Below are positions 43,268-52,748 of a stretch of 64,000 nt of DNA, piece by piece. A program made the position numbers and the translations under genes. The notes beneath the pieces were generated by a model. The model did not search any database. It was given only the letters and a program-made list of their open reading frames with translations, and was not told where the DNA came from. Numbering within the stretch: position 1 is the stretch's first letter; each line of letters opens with the position of its first letter. This DNA comes from Rivularia sp. MS3 (GTDB lineage Bacteria > Cyanobacteriota > Cyanobacteriia > Cyanobacteriales > Nostocaceae). The stretch spans positions 1 through 64,000 of the forward strand of contig JAHCMI010000008.1 of the NCBI GenBank assembly GCA_019192545.1, in the 5' to 3' direction.

Positions 43268-43367
43268 AAAAAATGGGGCGGGCTTCCCGTTCTGGGTCGA
43301 AGACCCAGAACGGACGAGTCCCTTGGCTAGAACCCGAGGGCTTGTTAAAAAGCCCGCCCCATTTTTT
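43268..43367. repeat. Large palindrome predicted to form a three-way junction
   Basis: A perfect 18-base outer inverted repeat AAAAAATGGGGCGGGCTT (43268-43285) and AAGCCCGCCCCATTTTTT (43350-43367) encloses a perfect 12-base hairpin CCGTTCTGGGTC/GACCCAGAACGG with a GAA loop (43287-43313), plus a second shorter hairpin (CCCTTGG/CCGAGGG, about 43320-43340). The right arm ends in a T run, so a transcript could also terminate here. It is GC-rich against an AT-rich background, consistent with a mobile palindrome or a structured RNA. Confidence 0.75.
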
Positions 43368-43440
43368 TGCGGAAATTGTAGGTCAAAAGCTGGAAGCGAG
43401 ATAATCCACCATGCTTTAATTTTAATTCTGTCGCAAGTGA

Positions 43441-43475
43441 GGAGTAGTAAGTAGTAAGTAGTAAGTCACAAGTCG
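43441..43475. repeat. AGTAGTAAGT tandem units
   Basis: Repeats of GTAGTAAGTA, like those at 40665-40700. The following 200 bases to the thioesterase gene show a HIP1-like GCGATCGC at about 43580 and nothing else. Confidence 0.65.
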
Positions 43476-43681
43476 CGATAAGGATTTAAGGTTCATTTAA
43501 CTGTATGTTACATAGTTCTGTTTATTTTTACTGGCTTACTTAGTAGATAAATTCGGTATATTACAATTGCCAAATACTGCGATCGCAAAAAAGCAGCCAT
43601 AAGCTAAACTCAATATTGTTCAAAGATTATCCAAAGTAAAACTTATTAGTTTATACGCGCCTTACTTGAAGAAAGTCTAAG

Positions 43682-44179
43682 ATGTCCGAAGAAAAATCAC
43701 CGCAACCGCAATTACCACCGACTGGTGCTATAGATAATCAATATTTACACGCATCTGAAAGTTGGTTTAAATATCCCGTGAGGGTTCAACCGCATCATAC
43801 AGATTATGCTGGTGTTGTTTGGCATGGTACCTATGTCGCTTGGATGGAGGAAGCAAGAGTAGAGTGCTTGCGTTCGATTGGGATTGAATTTGCCGATTTA
43901 GTGGCTTTGGGCTGCGATTTACCCGTGGTAGAAATGTCAGTACGCTATCACCAATCGCTTCAGTTAGGTATGGGAGCCGTTGTTAAGACTCGCATGGAAG
44001 AAGTTACGGGTGTTCGTATCAATTGGGATTATGCGATTCAGTCAACGGATGGGCAGGATTTATACGTCAGCGCCAAAGTAACTTTAGTTGCTAAGGATAT
44101 GGAGAAAGGTAAAATCATGCGGCAATTACCTCCTAGAGTTAAAGAGGTGTTTGCAAGACTTACTGCATCGAAAAAGTAG
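43682..44179 (+). CDS. Acyl-CoA thioesterase (4HBT, YbgC/FadM-like)
   Basis: A 165-residue hot-dog-fold thioesterase. The active-site segment is HHTDYAGVVWHGTYVAWMEEAR (only in part conserved elsewhere), with Asp in TDYAG as the catalytic residue typical of the YbgC-type branch. VEMSVRYHQSLQLG is the second strand block. The first 30 residues are a polar extension. Substrates could be acyl-CoA or 1,4-dihydroxy-2-naphthoyl-CoA of phylloquinone synthesis; sequence alone does not decide. It is convergent with dxr. Confidence 0.88.
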   Translation: MSEEKSPQPQLPPTGAIDNQYLHASESWFKYPVRVQPHHTDYAGVVWHGTYVAWMEEARVECLRSIGIEFADLVALGCDLPVVEMSVRYHQSLQLGMGAVVKTRMEEVTGVRINWDYAIQSTDGQDLYVSAKVTLVAKDMEKGKIMRQLPPRVKEVFARLTASKK

Positions 44180-44193
44180 TAAAGGAATTAGTG

Positions 44194-44254
44194 AGGTTAA
44201 AGGTTAAAGGCTGAAGGTTAAAATTCTCCTTGTCCCCTTGTCCCCTTGTCCCCT
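44194..44254. repeat. GGTTAAA and CCTTGTC tandem units
   Basis: GGTTAAA copies (44194-44222) are followed by three CCTTGTC-type units (44228-44254) in the short spacer between the convergent thioesterase and dxr genes. Confidence 0.75.
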
Positions 44255-44268
44255 TTTTCCTCTCATCT

Positions 44269-45465
44269 CTATTTCATAGAAACTACTTTCGGTGCATTTT
44301 GCAAATTATTAGCAGCCTTTATAACTTCTTCTCTTGCCCATTTATCGGCTGTTAAAATGTCATCTAAATTGGGATTTGAATTATTCTGTGCGGAATGGCG
44401 ATCGCAAACTGTTTCGATGCAGCGAGGAATATCTAAAAAGTGAATTTTTTCTTCTAAAAATAAAGCTACGGCTTGCTCGTTGGCTGCGTTTAAAACTGCT
44501 GGCATAGAGCCACCGGCTTTGCCCACAGCATAAGCCAGTTTCATACAAGGATACTTTTGATGATTGGGTTCTCGGAATGTTAACGAGCCTGCTTTGACTA
44601 AATCCAGTCGTTCCCAATCGGTGTAAATACGCTCTGGATAAGATAAAGCATACAGCAGAGGTAGCCGCATATCAGCCCAACCCAATTGAGCTAAAACTGA
44701 AGTGTCTTGCAACTCAATTAACGAGTGAATGATGCTTTGGGGATGAATAACAATTTCGATATCGTCATAATCTAATCCAAACAGGAAGTGTGCTTCAATT
44801 ACTTCCAAACCTTTATTCATCAAAGTTGCCGAATCTACTGTAATTTTACGTCCCATTGACCAATTAGGATGTTTAAGAGCATCGGCTACCGTTACATCAG
44901 TTAATTTAGCTACATCCCAATCGCGGAAAGCACCACCAGAGGCTGTAAGGATAATTTTGCGTAAACCGCCTTCAGGAACACCCTGCAAACACTGAAAAAT
45001 TGCAGAATGCTCGGAATCTGCGGGTAACAGTTTTACTTGATGTTTTTCGATTAAAGGTAAAACTACTGGTGCCCCAGCAATTAAAGTTTCTTTATTAGCT
45101 AAAGCAATGTCTTTACCTGCTTTGATAGCAGCGATAGTAGGCAATAATCCAGCACAACCAACAATACCGGTAACTACAGTTTCCGCTTCTGCATAACGAG
45201 CAACTTCTATAACTCCATCTTCTCCCGTTAGTAAAGTTGGTTGAGGCTGTAAGTCTTTTATTGCTTCTTTAAGTTGCGATAATTTACTTTCATCGCAAAT
45301 TGCGACTATACTCGGTTGAAACTGTCGAATCTGAGATGCTAACAATTCTACGTTGCGCCCTGCTGCTAATCCGACAATCTTAAACTGTTCGGGACATTGA
45401 GCAACAATATCTAAAGTTTGAGTTCCTATAGAACCAGTAGAACCAATAAGAGTAATAGCTTTCAC
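44269..45465 (-). CDS. dxr: 1-deoxy-D-xylulose 5-phosphate reductoisomerase
   Basis: Second enzyme of the non-mevalonate isoprenoid pathway, converting DXP to MEP with NADPH. Visible: the Rossmann motif [15 protein letters not shown] at the N-terminus, [13 protein letters not shown], the metal/substrate segment [25 protein letters not shown], and [20 protein letters not shown]. The length of 398 residues is typical. It stands alone with a 351-base promoter region. The product supplies the isoprenoids for carotenoids, quinones and the polyprenyl carriers that the neighbouring glycan cluster probably needs. Confidence 0.97.
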   Translation of the reverse strand: MKAITLIGSTGSIGTQTLDIVAQCPEQFKIVGLAAGRNVELLASQIRQFQPSIVAICDESKLSQLKEAIKDLQPQPTLLTGEDGVIEVARYAEAETVVTGIVGCAGLLPTIAAIKAGKDIALANKETLIAGAPVVLPLIEKHQVKLLPADSEHSAIFQCLQGVPEGGLRKIILTASGGAFRDWDVAKLTDVTVADALKHPNWSMGRKITVDSATLMNKGLEVIEAHFLFGLDYDDIEIVIHPQSIIHSLIELQDTSVLAQLGWADMRLPLLYALSYPERIYTDWERLDLVKAGSLTFREPNHQKYPCMKLAYAVGKAGGSMPAVLNAANEQAVALFLEEKIHFLDIPRCIETVCDRHSAQNNSNPNLDDILTADKWAREEVIKAANNLQNAPKVVSMK

Positions 45466-45816
45466 AATTTTTATTAATCATTAACAGACAACTTTACTAT
45501 AGATTGTCTGGTGCTAGAAAATTGACACTATCTATGTTTTTCCGGGAACAATTCCTTTATATCTGGAATAAGCTCAAGTGCAGTCGTTATTCTACAACAG
45601 CAAAATAACTTAAAATGTCTTTTCCTATACTCTATCTCAAGCTCATAGTACATTCGTTTTGCAAAAACATGTAAACAATGAGAGCTTTGATAATCTGTTT
45701 TATAATCTCTGAAAATTGTGGTAATTTATCCTCATCTTAAATTAGGCAGTTATCAGATTTGCTGGTGAAAGTATTAATAAAACAATAGAATATAGTCGCT
45801 TTTTATACTCCGATTC
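45466..45816. other. Divergent promoter region between dxr and the glycan cluster
   Basis: About 350 bases with no reading frame or repeat of note. It must contain promoters for dxr and the first PIG-V-like gene. Confidence 0.45.
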
Positions 45817-47109
45817 ATGACAAAAGTTGAGTTACTAAAAAAGAAGAAGAAAGATTCAAAAGCAAACGAATTATTATTTCCTGCTGTAATGTGGTTTGGC
45901 AGTCGCTTATTCATTTGGATTGTAATGTTAGGGATTGCGCCTTTATTACAAGCACCTCCGGGAGGAATTGCGGCAACATTTGGGTTAGAAGTATTTAATG
46001 CTTGGGATAGCGTCCAGTATCAAACTATAGTTACTGACGGATATGAGTTTATTAACGATGGAGAAATGCATAATGTGGCATTTTTTCCGTTGTTTCCTTT
46101 AGTCATCAAGCTTTTAATGAATTTAGGCTTTTCTTTTGAAATTGCGGGATTGCTAGTAAATAACCTGGCGTTTTTAGGGGCTATTTACTGCGTATATTTT
46201 TGGGTAAAGTCATTTCGGAACGAGAATGAAGCCAGATGGGCTACTGCTGTATTAGCTTGGTGCCCTGCATCAATGTTTGCAGGAGTGATTTACACAGAAG
46301 GTTTATATTTATTTTTAAGTGCTGCTGCGATGCAGGCTTTTGATAAAAGTCGATATGGTTTGACTGCTGTTTTCGGTGCCTTAGCAACTGCGACTAGACC
46401 TACAGGGTTAGCATTGATACCGGCTTTGATAATTGCATGTTGGAAGCAACGCAAACCGGCGATCGCTTATATTTCCAGTTTAGCTACGGCAACGGGAGTA
46501 CTTTTATTTAGTGTTTACTGTGCCGTAACGTTTAGCGAGCCATTAGCTTTTATTGAAGCTCAAAAAGGATGGCGTGAATCTTTAGGGTTTGATTGGCAAA
46601 GCTGGTGGAAAATGTTGATGCAAATAAGCATTGGTACGCAAAATTGGAAGCACGGAGGAATAAAAGATCCGGTAATACCGTTATTATTTGCTTTAATTGT
46701 TATCCTTGGTTATTTATTATGGCGCTTCCGTAAAAACATAAGTAGAAAGTTTGGTGAAGCAACAGTTGAATATGGTTTTGCAGCTTTAATTTTAATTTGG
46801 TGGCTAGTAGCTGGCGACCCTTTAATTAATACCGTATCAGTTATTGGCAGCGCTTATTTAATATGGAAATTACGCCATGAATTAAGTCCGGTAGCTGCAA
46901 CCTACGGTTTATGCGGTTTAGCATTGGTTTTAGCTTCCGGAGGTACTTGGTCGCTAAGTCGCATCGTTTACGGTATTGTTTCAGTTAGTATCGCCTTCGG
47001 CATTTTCTTATCCCGTCATCCACGTTGGGGATATTTGACTATGGGTTTCTTCGCGATTTTACTCACAACTTTTTCCATCAGATTCGCTCAAGAATTGTGG
47101 GTAGGGTAA
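45817..47109 (+). CDS. PIG-V-like mannosyltransferase family protein (copy 1)
   Basis: A 430-residue GT-C-type enzyme with about ten membrane helices. The first loop has the catalytic-type motif FNAWDSVQYQTIV (Asp in WD, near residue 64), then VAFFPLFPLVI and IYTEGLYLFLSAAAMQAFDK, blocks shared with the PIG-V/GPI mannosyltransferase II family. By analogy it would transfer a sugar, probably mannose, from a lipid-phosphate carrier on the outer face of the membrane. A closely similar copy lies at 53052-54311. It heads a run of seven same-strand genes for glycan assembly. Donor and acceptor are unproven. Confidence 0.88.
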   Translation: MTKVELLKKKKKDSKANELLFPAVMWFGSRLFIWIVMLGIAPLLQAPPGGIAATFGLEVFNAWDSVQYQTIVTDGYEFINDGEMHNVAFFPLFPLVIKLLMNLGFSFEIAGLLVNNLAFLGAIYCVYFWVKSFRNENEARWATAVLAWCPASMFAGVIYTEGLYLFLSAAAMQAFDKSRYGLTAVFGALATATRPTGLALIPALIIACWKQRKPAIAYISSLATATGVLLFSVYCAVTFSEPLAFIEAQKGWRESLGFDWQSWWKMLMQISIGTQNWKHGGIKDPVIPLLFALIVILGYLLWRFRKNISRKFGEATVEYGFAALILIWWLVAGDPLINTVSVIGSAYLIWKLRHELSPVAATYGLCGLALVLASGGTWSLSRIVYGIVSVSIAFGIFLSRHPRWGYLTMGFFAILLTTFSIRFAQELWVG

Positions 47110-47118
47110 GAGTTAGGA

Positions 47119-47375
47119 GTAGTATTCGTTTTCATTCAAATTGACGGGTAAGGGCAGGGAGGGGGAGAGGGGGAGAGTGGGGGAAGAAAATGTTTTTTAT
47201 ATTTACTATATGCCCATCAAAACTAAAGGGACAGACTACTAGTACTCGTTTTCATTAAATATGATGGGTTAGGGCAGGCAGGGGGAGCAGGGGAAGCGGA
47301 GGAAGCAGGGGGAGAAAAAGTCTTTATGTTTTTTACAACTACCCATCAAAATAAATGAAATGAACTACTAGTAGT
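47119..47375. mobile_element. Two tandem MITE-like elements sharing a CTACTAGTA end
   Basis: Copy 1 spans about 47119-47243 and copy 2 about 47237-47375. Each has AGTAnTCGTTTTCATT at the left, a purine-rich core with GGGGGAG units, CCCATCAAAA toward the right, and ACTACTAGTA at the end. In copy 2 the ends are inverted repeats (CTACTAGTACTC and the complement of ACTACTAGTAG, then CATTTCATT). The shared GGGGGAGAGTGGGGGA core also occurs inside recJ. Confidence 0.65.
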
Positions 47376-47378
47376 TGA

Positions 47379-47424
47379 ACTTTAACTTTTAACTTTTAAC
47401 TTTTAATTTTTAACCTTTAACCTT
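47379..47424. repeat. TTTTAAC tandem units before the DUF2079 gene
   Basis: TTTTAACTTTTAAC-type heptamers run up to 14 bases before the GTG start of the DUF2079 gene. Confidence 0.7.
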
Positions 47425-47437
47425 TTTTACAAATCTG

Positions 47438-48817
47438 GTGAAAATAAAAATTTTTAATCTGAGTGCTGTTGCAGCAATATTACTATTTGTATGTAGCAGT
47501 TTGCGACACTCGCTGTTTCAGTCGGGTGCTTTTGATTTGGGTATTTACGATCAAGTTGTTTACCTAATGAGTCAAGGAAAACCGCCTATTTCTTCAACTT
47601 TAGGTTTTCATCACATGGGTAATCATGCAGCTTGGGCTGTTTATCCCTTAGCTTTGCTCTACAAAATTTATCCTAGTGCCTATTGGCTCTTAGGAGTGCA
47701 AGCTGTTTCTTTAGCCTTGGGTGCCATACCTACTTATTATCTAGGCAAACAAGCTGGACTTAAAGAAAATCAAGCCGTAACTATGTCGGCAGTTTATTTA
47801 CTGTACCCGCTGATTTTTAACGCTAATCTGTTTGAATTTCACCCAGAAGTGATGGCGATTCCGGTATTTTTGGGAGTAGTTTTAGCAGCGCGGCTTAACA
47901 AGATTTTTTGGTTTTGTGCGGGGACTATTTTTATTTTGGGCTGCAAAGCGGTGTTATCTCTTACGGTAGCTGCGATGGGTTTATGGTTGTTGATTTGTGA
48001 AAAACGGCGCTTGTGTGGTGTATTTGCTTTAATTGCTGGATGTGCCTGGTTTTTAATTGCGACTCAGGTTATTATCCCTAATTTTAGTAATGGTGAAGCA
48101 GCAGCAGTCGAGCGTTACAGCTATCTCGGTGATTCAGTTTTAGACATTATCGCGAATTTATTTTTAAAACCGGGATTGATATTAGGTAAAATATTTTCCT
48201 TAAAAACTTTAGAATATTTAGCTTTAGTAATTGCACCAGTAATTTGGGGTTTAAGACCAAAATATCTTGCGCCTTTAATAAGTGTTGTGCCGACATTAGT
48301 TATAAATATTCTGTCCGAAAAAACGACGCAACGGGATTTAATTCACCAGTATTCTTTACCTATTGTGCCATTTTTAATTTTGGCTGTAATTTCTAGTTTA
48401 GCTGCGAACAAATCTTGGCTGCGGAATCCTAGAAGTATCTTTATATGGGCATTAGTAGGATTTTTAGCTTTAGGGAAATATGGTTTTTTTTGGTCTCGCT
48501 ATCTAAGAAGTATCGATACTTGGCAAGCAACGCGGCAAGCTATAGCCAAAATTGAAACTAAAGAAGCTGTTTTAACTACTCATAGCATTGCCCCTCACTT
48601 AAGTCATCGTTCAAATATTAAATTTGTAGATGATTTGAGTGATGCAGTTCCAGATTTAAATCAATTTAAATATATTCTGCTAAATGTACGTCATCCTGAT
48701 GGTACTCGCAATCCGGAATTTGCAGCTAATTTAGTCAATCAATTGCAAAACAAGCAATTATTTAAATTAGTACAAGAACGGGATGAGGTTTATTTGTTTG
48801 TGAAGAAAACTGATTAA
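47438..48817 (+). CDS. DUF2079 multi-pass membrane protein
   Basis: About 459 residues, with some ten membrane helices. The DUF2079 hallmarks are SGAFDLGIYDQVVY near residue 30, HHMGNHAAWAVYPLALLY near 58, and FEFHPEVMAIPVFLG near 135. The FDLGIYDQ segment places an acidic residue in the first loop, as in GT-C glycosyltransferases, so a role as lipid-linked-sugar transferase is likely. The start is GTG at 47438, with no strong Shine-Dalgarno. It is part of the glycan cluster, 47 bases before the GT39-like gene when that gene starts at 48865. Confidence 0.87.
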   Translation: MKIKIFNLSAVAAILLFVCSSLRHSLFQSGAFDLGIYDQVVYLMSQGKPPISSTLGFHHMGNHAAWAVYPLALLYKIYPSAYWLLGVQAVSLALGAIPTYYLGKQAGLKENQAVTMSAVYLLYPLIFNANLFEFHPEVMAIPVFLGVVLAARLNKIFWFCAGTIFILGCKAVLSLTVAAMGLWLLICEKRRLCGVFALIAGCAWFLIATQVIIPNFSNGEAAAVERYSYLGDSVLDIIANLFLKPGLILGKIFSLKTLEYLALVIAPVIWGLRPKYLAPLISVVPTLVINILSEKTTQRDLIHQYSLPIVPFLILAVISSLAANKSWLRNPRSIFIWALVGFLALGKYGFFWSRYLRSIDTWQATRQAIAKIETKEAVLTTHSIAPHLSHRSNIKFVDDLSDAVPDLNQFKYILLNVRHPDGTRNPEFAANLVNQLQNKQLFKLVQERDEVYLFVKKTD

Positions 48818-48864
48818 TTAAATAAATTGCTTATTTGTTTGTATGTTCTGCTTCTGTTGACCAA

Positions 48865-50412
48865 ATGTTCAAAATTAAAAACTTTTTTTTAAACCTTTGT
48901 AGCATCATCCTTTTTGCTACATTTATCGTTGCTATTAGATTTGAACCAATTACCCAAAGCTTTGAATTAGATTATGATGAAGGACTGAATTTAATCAAAG
49001 CATTGCTATATTCGCGAGGCTTTTCTTTTTATAGTCAAATATGGAGCGATCAGCCACCTCTTTTCACAGTCATTTTGTCATATTGGTTGAATTTATTCGG
49101 ACAATCTGTATTCGCAGCACGCCTGTTAACTCTGCTTTTTTCGTCACTATTAATATGGTGTTTTTATCAGTTAATACGAAGAGAATTAGGTAATATACCC
49201 GCTTTTATAGCTACAGTTTTACTATTCACTTCTTGGCTTTATATTCGTCTCAGCATTTCTGTAATGATAGGTCTGCCGTCATTATCTTTGGCAATGCTTT
49301 CTATTTATCTGATATCACTCTATAAACAAAATCATCTCAACAGGTATTTAATTTTTTCCGGCATTGCTTTTGCATTATCTTTACAAACTAAAGCATTTAC
49401 CGTATTTTTGATTCCTTTAGTCATGATGTATATCTGGGATTTTCAAATTAATTTATTTCAATTTAAAAAAGATTATAATTTACGAAATAATATACAAAAT
49501 ACATTTTCTGCTTTATTGCAATGGATAGGTATTCTCTGCTTTACTTATATCATAATTGCATTATTATTTGGACAATTTTCCCATCAAGAGCAATTAGTTC
49601 AAACTCACTTAAATCAACCAATTAACACAGAGATTAAAAATTACGATAACTTATATTATTTAAATTTTATGACCGCTCAAGACCGTGACTATATATTTTT
49701 AGCAATTGTCGGTATCTTGACGATTATATATCACAAAAACAAAAGCGGATTATTACCCATTACCTGGTTTTTTACCTCTACCTTAATCTTATTATTTCAT
49801 AAACCAATTTGGTACCATCACTATCATTTAATTTCTATTCCTATATGTTGGCTTGCCGCTTATGCCATTGCCTCACTGCTCGATTTATTATCTCAAAACT
49901 GGCACGGCAATCTGAAATCGTTTTTTAAATCAATCAATTTCTTCAAGCTGATAATTATTAGTTTAATTAGCCTAATTTTCGTATCCTTAATATTTGCTAC
50001 ACCTCCGATTACAAAAGGAGGCCCACCAAAAGATTTGCAACTTTTACAATTAGTTATAAAATACAAAGATTCAACAAACTGGGTATTTACAGACCGTCCT
50101 ATTTATGCATTTTACGCTAACTTACCCGTTCCTCCAGAAATGGCAGTTATATCATCAAAAAGAATTAATTCTGGAAAATTAACCAATCAAGAAATGCTAG
50201 AAATTCTAAAGAAATATCGTCCCGAACAAATTGTAATTGCCAGAATGGATTTTCACATTTTAAACGAACCAGAGATTAGGAATTATGTCAATAAGTATTA
50301 CACAAAAACATACAGTAATAAAAAAGATTCAAAAGATTTAAGAGAACACGAACACTATATCTTATCTAGTCTAATTACTCAGAATAAGGTAAATTTGAGC
50401 CAAGGTAAATAA
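48865..50412 (+). CDS. GT39/ArnT-like membrane glycosyltransferase
   Basis: About 515 residues with 9-11 membrane helices. The first loop carries the acidic motif FELDYDEGLNLIKA, followed by WSDQPPLFTVILSYW, both typical of the PMT/ArnT (GT39/GT83) GT-C families that use polyprenyl-phosphate sugars. The ATG at 48865 (MFKIKNFFLN) is preferred to an upstream TTG. A soluble C-terminal domain follows the helices (about 400-515). The methyltransferase gene starts 14 bases after its stop, indicating an operon. The acceptor is unknown. Confidence 0.87.
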   Translation: MFKIKNFFLNLCSIILFATFIVAIRFEPITQSFELDYDEGLNLIKALLYSRGFSFYSQIWSDQPPLFTVILSYWLNLFGQSVFAARLLTLLFSSLLIWCFYQLIRRELGNIPAFIATVLLFTSWLYIRLSISVMIGLPSLSLAMLSIYLISLYKQNHLNRYLIFSGIAFALSLQTKAFTVFLIPLVMMYIWDFQINLFQFKKDYNLRNNIQNTFSALLQWIGILCFTYIIIALLFGQFSHQEQLVQTHLNQPINTEIKNYDNLYYLNFMTAQDRDYIFLAIVGILTIIYHKNKSGLLPITWFFTSTLILLFHKPIWYHHYHLISIPICWLAAYAIASLLDLLSQNWHGNLKSFFKSINFFKLIIISLISLIFVSLIFATPPITKGGPPKDLQLLQLVIKYKDSTNWVFTDRPIYAFYANLPVPPEMAVISSKRINSGKLTNQEMLEILKKYRPEQIVIARMDFHILNEPEIRNYVNKYYTKTYSNKKDSKDLREHEHYILSSLITQNKVNLSQGK

Positions 50413-50426
50413 AAACATTTGCGCTG

Positions 50427-51170
50427 ATGGAAAAAGATTTTTATCTACAGTATGCATCTGTCGAAGATAAACATTGGTGGTTTGTAGCACGCCGTCAAAT
50501 TATACAGCAAGTAATTTGTGGATTGAATTTACCAAAAAATGCTCAAATTTTAGAAGCGGGTTGCGGTACCGGTGGTAACTTACAAATGTTATCTCGTCAC
50601 GGTAACGTATCAGCAATGGAGTTAGATGAAATTGCTTGCCAACTAGCAAATCAACGCCAAATAACTCAGGTAAAACGAGGCCATTTACCAGATAAAATTC
50701 CTTTCAATTCTTCTTATGACTTAATTTTGATACTAGATGTCATAGAACATCTTGATGATGATTTATCGGCGCTTGAAGCTTTGTACTATAAACTCAAACC
50801 TGGAGGTTATTTGTTAGTTACCGTACCAGCCTACCAATTTTTATGGAGCGAGCATGATGAAATTAACCACCATAAACGCCGATATCGATTAAAAAATTTG
50901 AAAAATTTAGTCGAAAAAGCAAATTATCAAGTAAATTACACTAGTTACTTTAATACTTTTCTATTTCCCTTAATTGCAATGGTACGTAGTTTAGCAAAGC
51001 TGTTACCAAAACAAAACAAACATCAGCCTAGCAGCGATTTAGTTGTACCATCGAAATTGGTAAATAAATTCTTAAAATGGTTATTTGCCAGCGAACGTTA
51101 TTTACTCGATAAATTTTCTCTACCTTTTGGCGTATCTATTTTGTTATTAGCAAAAAAACCGAATATTTAA
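50427..51170 (+). CDS. Class I SAM-dependent methyltransferase
   Basis: A 247-residue methyltransferase with motif I ILEAGCGTGGNLQML near residue 40, YDLILILDVIEHLDDD near 97 and KPGGYLLVTVPAY near 127. The C-terminal part has hydrophobic segments (TFLFPLIAMVRSLAKLL and PFGVSILLLAKK) that may hold it at the membrane. The close fit behind the GT39-like gene (14 bases) suggests that it methylates a sugar or carrier-linked intermediate of this pathway. It also resembles methyltransferases often found beside DPM1-like genes. Confidence 0.9.
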   Translation: MEKDFYLQYASVEDKHWWFVARRQIIQQVICGLNLPKNAQILEAGCGTGGNLQMLSRHGNVSAMELDEIACQLANQRQITQVKRGHLPDKIPFNSSYDLILILDVIEHLDDDLSALEALYYKLKPGGYLLVTVPAYQFLWSEHDEINHHKRRYRLKNLKNLVEKANYQVNYTSYFNTFLFPLIAMVRSLAKLLPKQNKHQPSSDLVVPSKLVNKFLKWLFASERYLLDKFSLPFGVSILLLAKKPNI

Positions 51171-51196
51171 TGTAAGAAAATTGGGAATAGGACATT

Positions 51197-51234
51197 GGTA
51201 ACTGATGACTGCTAACTGCTAACTGCTAACTGAC
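51197..51234. repeat. TAACTGC tandem units before the DPM1-like gene
   Basis: CTGCTAACTGCTAACTGC-type heptamers end six bases before the start codon, so the leader and ribosome-binding region are repeat-derived. Confidence 0.7.
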
Positions 51235-51239
51235 TCAAG

Positions 51240-52199
51240 ATGACTCAACCAACAGTTTCTATAATTATCCCAATTTATAACGAACAGGAAAATATTTCCG
51301 AACTTTACCATCGTTTGCAAGCCGTTATCAAACAGCTAGATGGTGAGACAGAATTAATCCTTGTTGATGATGGTAGCCGCGATAATTCTTTAAATTTAAT
51401 ACGCGAAATTTACAATCGCGATTATCGCGTTAATTATATAAGTTTAGCTCGTAACTTCGGTCATCAAATAGCCGTTACTGCCGGTTTAAATCATGTTCGC
51501 GGTCAAATCGTAGTCGTAATGGATGCCGATTTACAAGACCCGCCAGAACTCATTTTACCAATGGTAGATAAATGGCGGCAAGGTTATCAAGTTGTTTACG
51601 CTCAACGTCTTTCTCGTAAGAAAGAAAGTATGTTAAAACGATTTACCGCTTATGCTTTTTATCGTATTTTAAGACGTTTGGCTGATGTGAGTATACCTCC
51701 CGATACGGGTGATTTTTGTTTAATGGATAGGGAGGTTGTTGATATTCTGAATGCGATGCCAGAACGCAATCGTTACATAAGGGGTTTGCGTGCTTGGGTA
51801 GGTTTTCGACAAACAGCAATACCTTTTGAAAGAGATCCGCGTTTTGCTGGTAAAGTAAAGTATTCTTTTGCTAAATCTTGGGCTTTAGCTATTAATGGAA
51901 TTATTTCTTTTTCCAGGGTTCCTTTAAAACTCGCGACTTATTTAGGAATGCTTTCAGCAGCAGCAGCTTTATTAATGATATTGTTGGTTCTGTATTGGCG
52001 TTTATTTGACCCTGCTTCTCCTTTAATTGGCTACACTTTGATTACAATTGCACTGTTTTTCTTAGGGTCGGTACAATTATTTTGTATCGGTATTTTAGGT
52101 GAATATATTGGTCGTATTTACGAAGAAGTAAAAGGTCGCCCTATTTATACCGTAAAAGAAATGCGGGGGGCTATGAATAGGGAAAGAGTTAACAGTTAA
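51240..52199 (+). CDS. DPM1-like polyprenyl-phosphate sugar synthase (GT2)
   Basis: A 319-residue GT2 enzyme with two C-terminal membrane helices (about 228-250 and 262-288). The blocks are [26 protein letters not shown], the DxD motif in [26 protein letters not shown] and [13 protein letters not shown], the same order as in DPM1/ArnC/GtrB proteins. It should attach a sugar from a nucleotide donor to polyprenyl phosphate on the inner face. This would supply the GT-C enzymes encoded on either side. The last residues RVNS and the stop are repeat-derived (GTTAACAGTTAACAG). Confidence 0.92.
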   Translation: MTQPTVSIIIPIYNEQENISELYHRLQAVIKQLDGETELILVDDGSRDNSLNLIREIYNRDYRVNYISLARNFGHQIAVTAGLNHVRGQIVVVMDADLQDPPELILPMVDKWRQGYQVVYAQRLSRKKESMLKRFTAYAFYRILRRLADVSIPPDTGDFCLMDREVVDILNAMPERNRYIRGLRAWVGFRQTAIPFERDPRFAGKVKYSFAKSWALAINGIISFSRVPLKLATYLGMLSAAAALLMILLVLYWRLFDPASPLIGYTLITIALFFLGSVQLFCIGILGEYIGRIYEEVKGRPIYTVKEMRGAMNRERVNS

Positions 52200-52225
52200 C
52201 AGTGAGCAGTAAGCAGTAAGCAGTG
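52188..52225. repeat. AGTTAACAG/AGTAAGC tandem units at the DPM1-like 3' end
   Basis: Repeat units start inside the last codons and run through the stop into the spacer, as seen for aspA. Confidence 0.75.
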
Positions 52226-52379
52226 ATTAATGTTTATGCATCAGAAGTTTATTTAACATTTTTTATCCTTTTTTTATTATCTGTTTCTTTTTAATTACGA
52301 TAGTTTAAACAATACTTGTAAATTAATTTAAAACTAAAAACTAAAATCTAAAATCCGAAATCTAAAATCCACAATTTAT

Positions 52380-52748
52380 ATGTCTTGGCAAGAATTTTGT
52401 TTGCTGCTTTTGTCAGTTTCTGCGAGCGTAACGGGACAGTTATTTTTGAAAATAGGTGCGGGAAAATTAGGGAAAGTTGATGCTGTAAATGCTTTCAAGC
52501 AGATTCTGAGTATTATCACAACCCCAGAATTATTAATCGGTTTAGGTTGTTATGGTATTGGCGCTGTTGTTTATATTCTTTTGCTAACTAGAGTTAATTT
52601 AAGTGTTGCCGGACCATCTGCTTCTTTAGTTTACGTTTTTTCTGTATTACTAGGCTATTTTATTTTCAAAGAATCTATTCCTTTGATGCGTCTTGCTGGT
52701 TTAAGTTTAATTGTTTGTGGAGTGATATTAGTAGTCTGGCAAAAATAA
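52380..52748 (+). CDS. SMR/EamA-type four-helix membrane protein, putative flippase subunit
   Basis: A 122-residue protein with four membrane helices, the size of small multidrug resistance and ArnE/ArnF proteins. Conserved-looking parts are GQLFLKIGAGKLG near residue 20, SLVYVFSVLLGYFIFKESI near 82 and GVILVVWQK at the end. In this setting it is likely to flip the polyprenyl-phosphate sugar made by the gene upstream, as ArnE/F are thought to do for aminoarabinose. That role is inferred from neighbours only; a drug transporter is possible. Confidence 0.85.
   Translation: MSWQEFCLLLLSVSASVTGQLFLKIGAGKLGKVDAVNAFKQILSIITTPELLIGLGCYGIGAVVYILLLTRVNLSVAGPSASLVYVFSVLLGYFIFKESIPLMRLAGLSLIVCGVILVVWQK

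Noticed and set aside
43248-43454. Plus-strand open frame of 68 codons
   Set aside because: It is made of the large palindrome and flanking tandem repeat; the composition follows the repeat.
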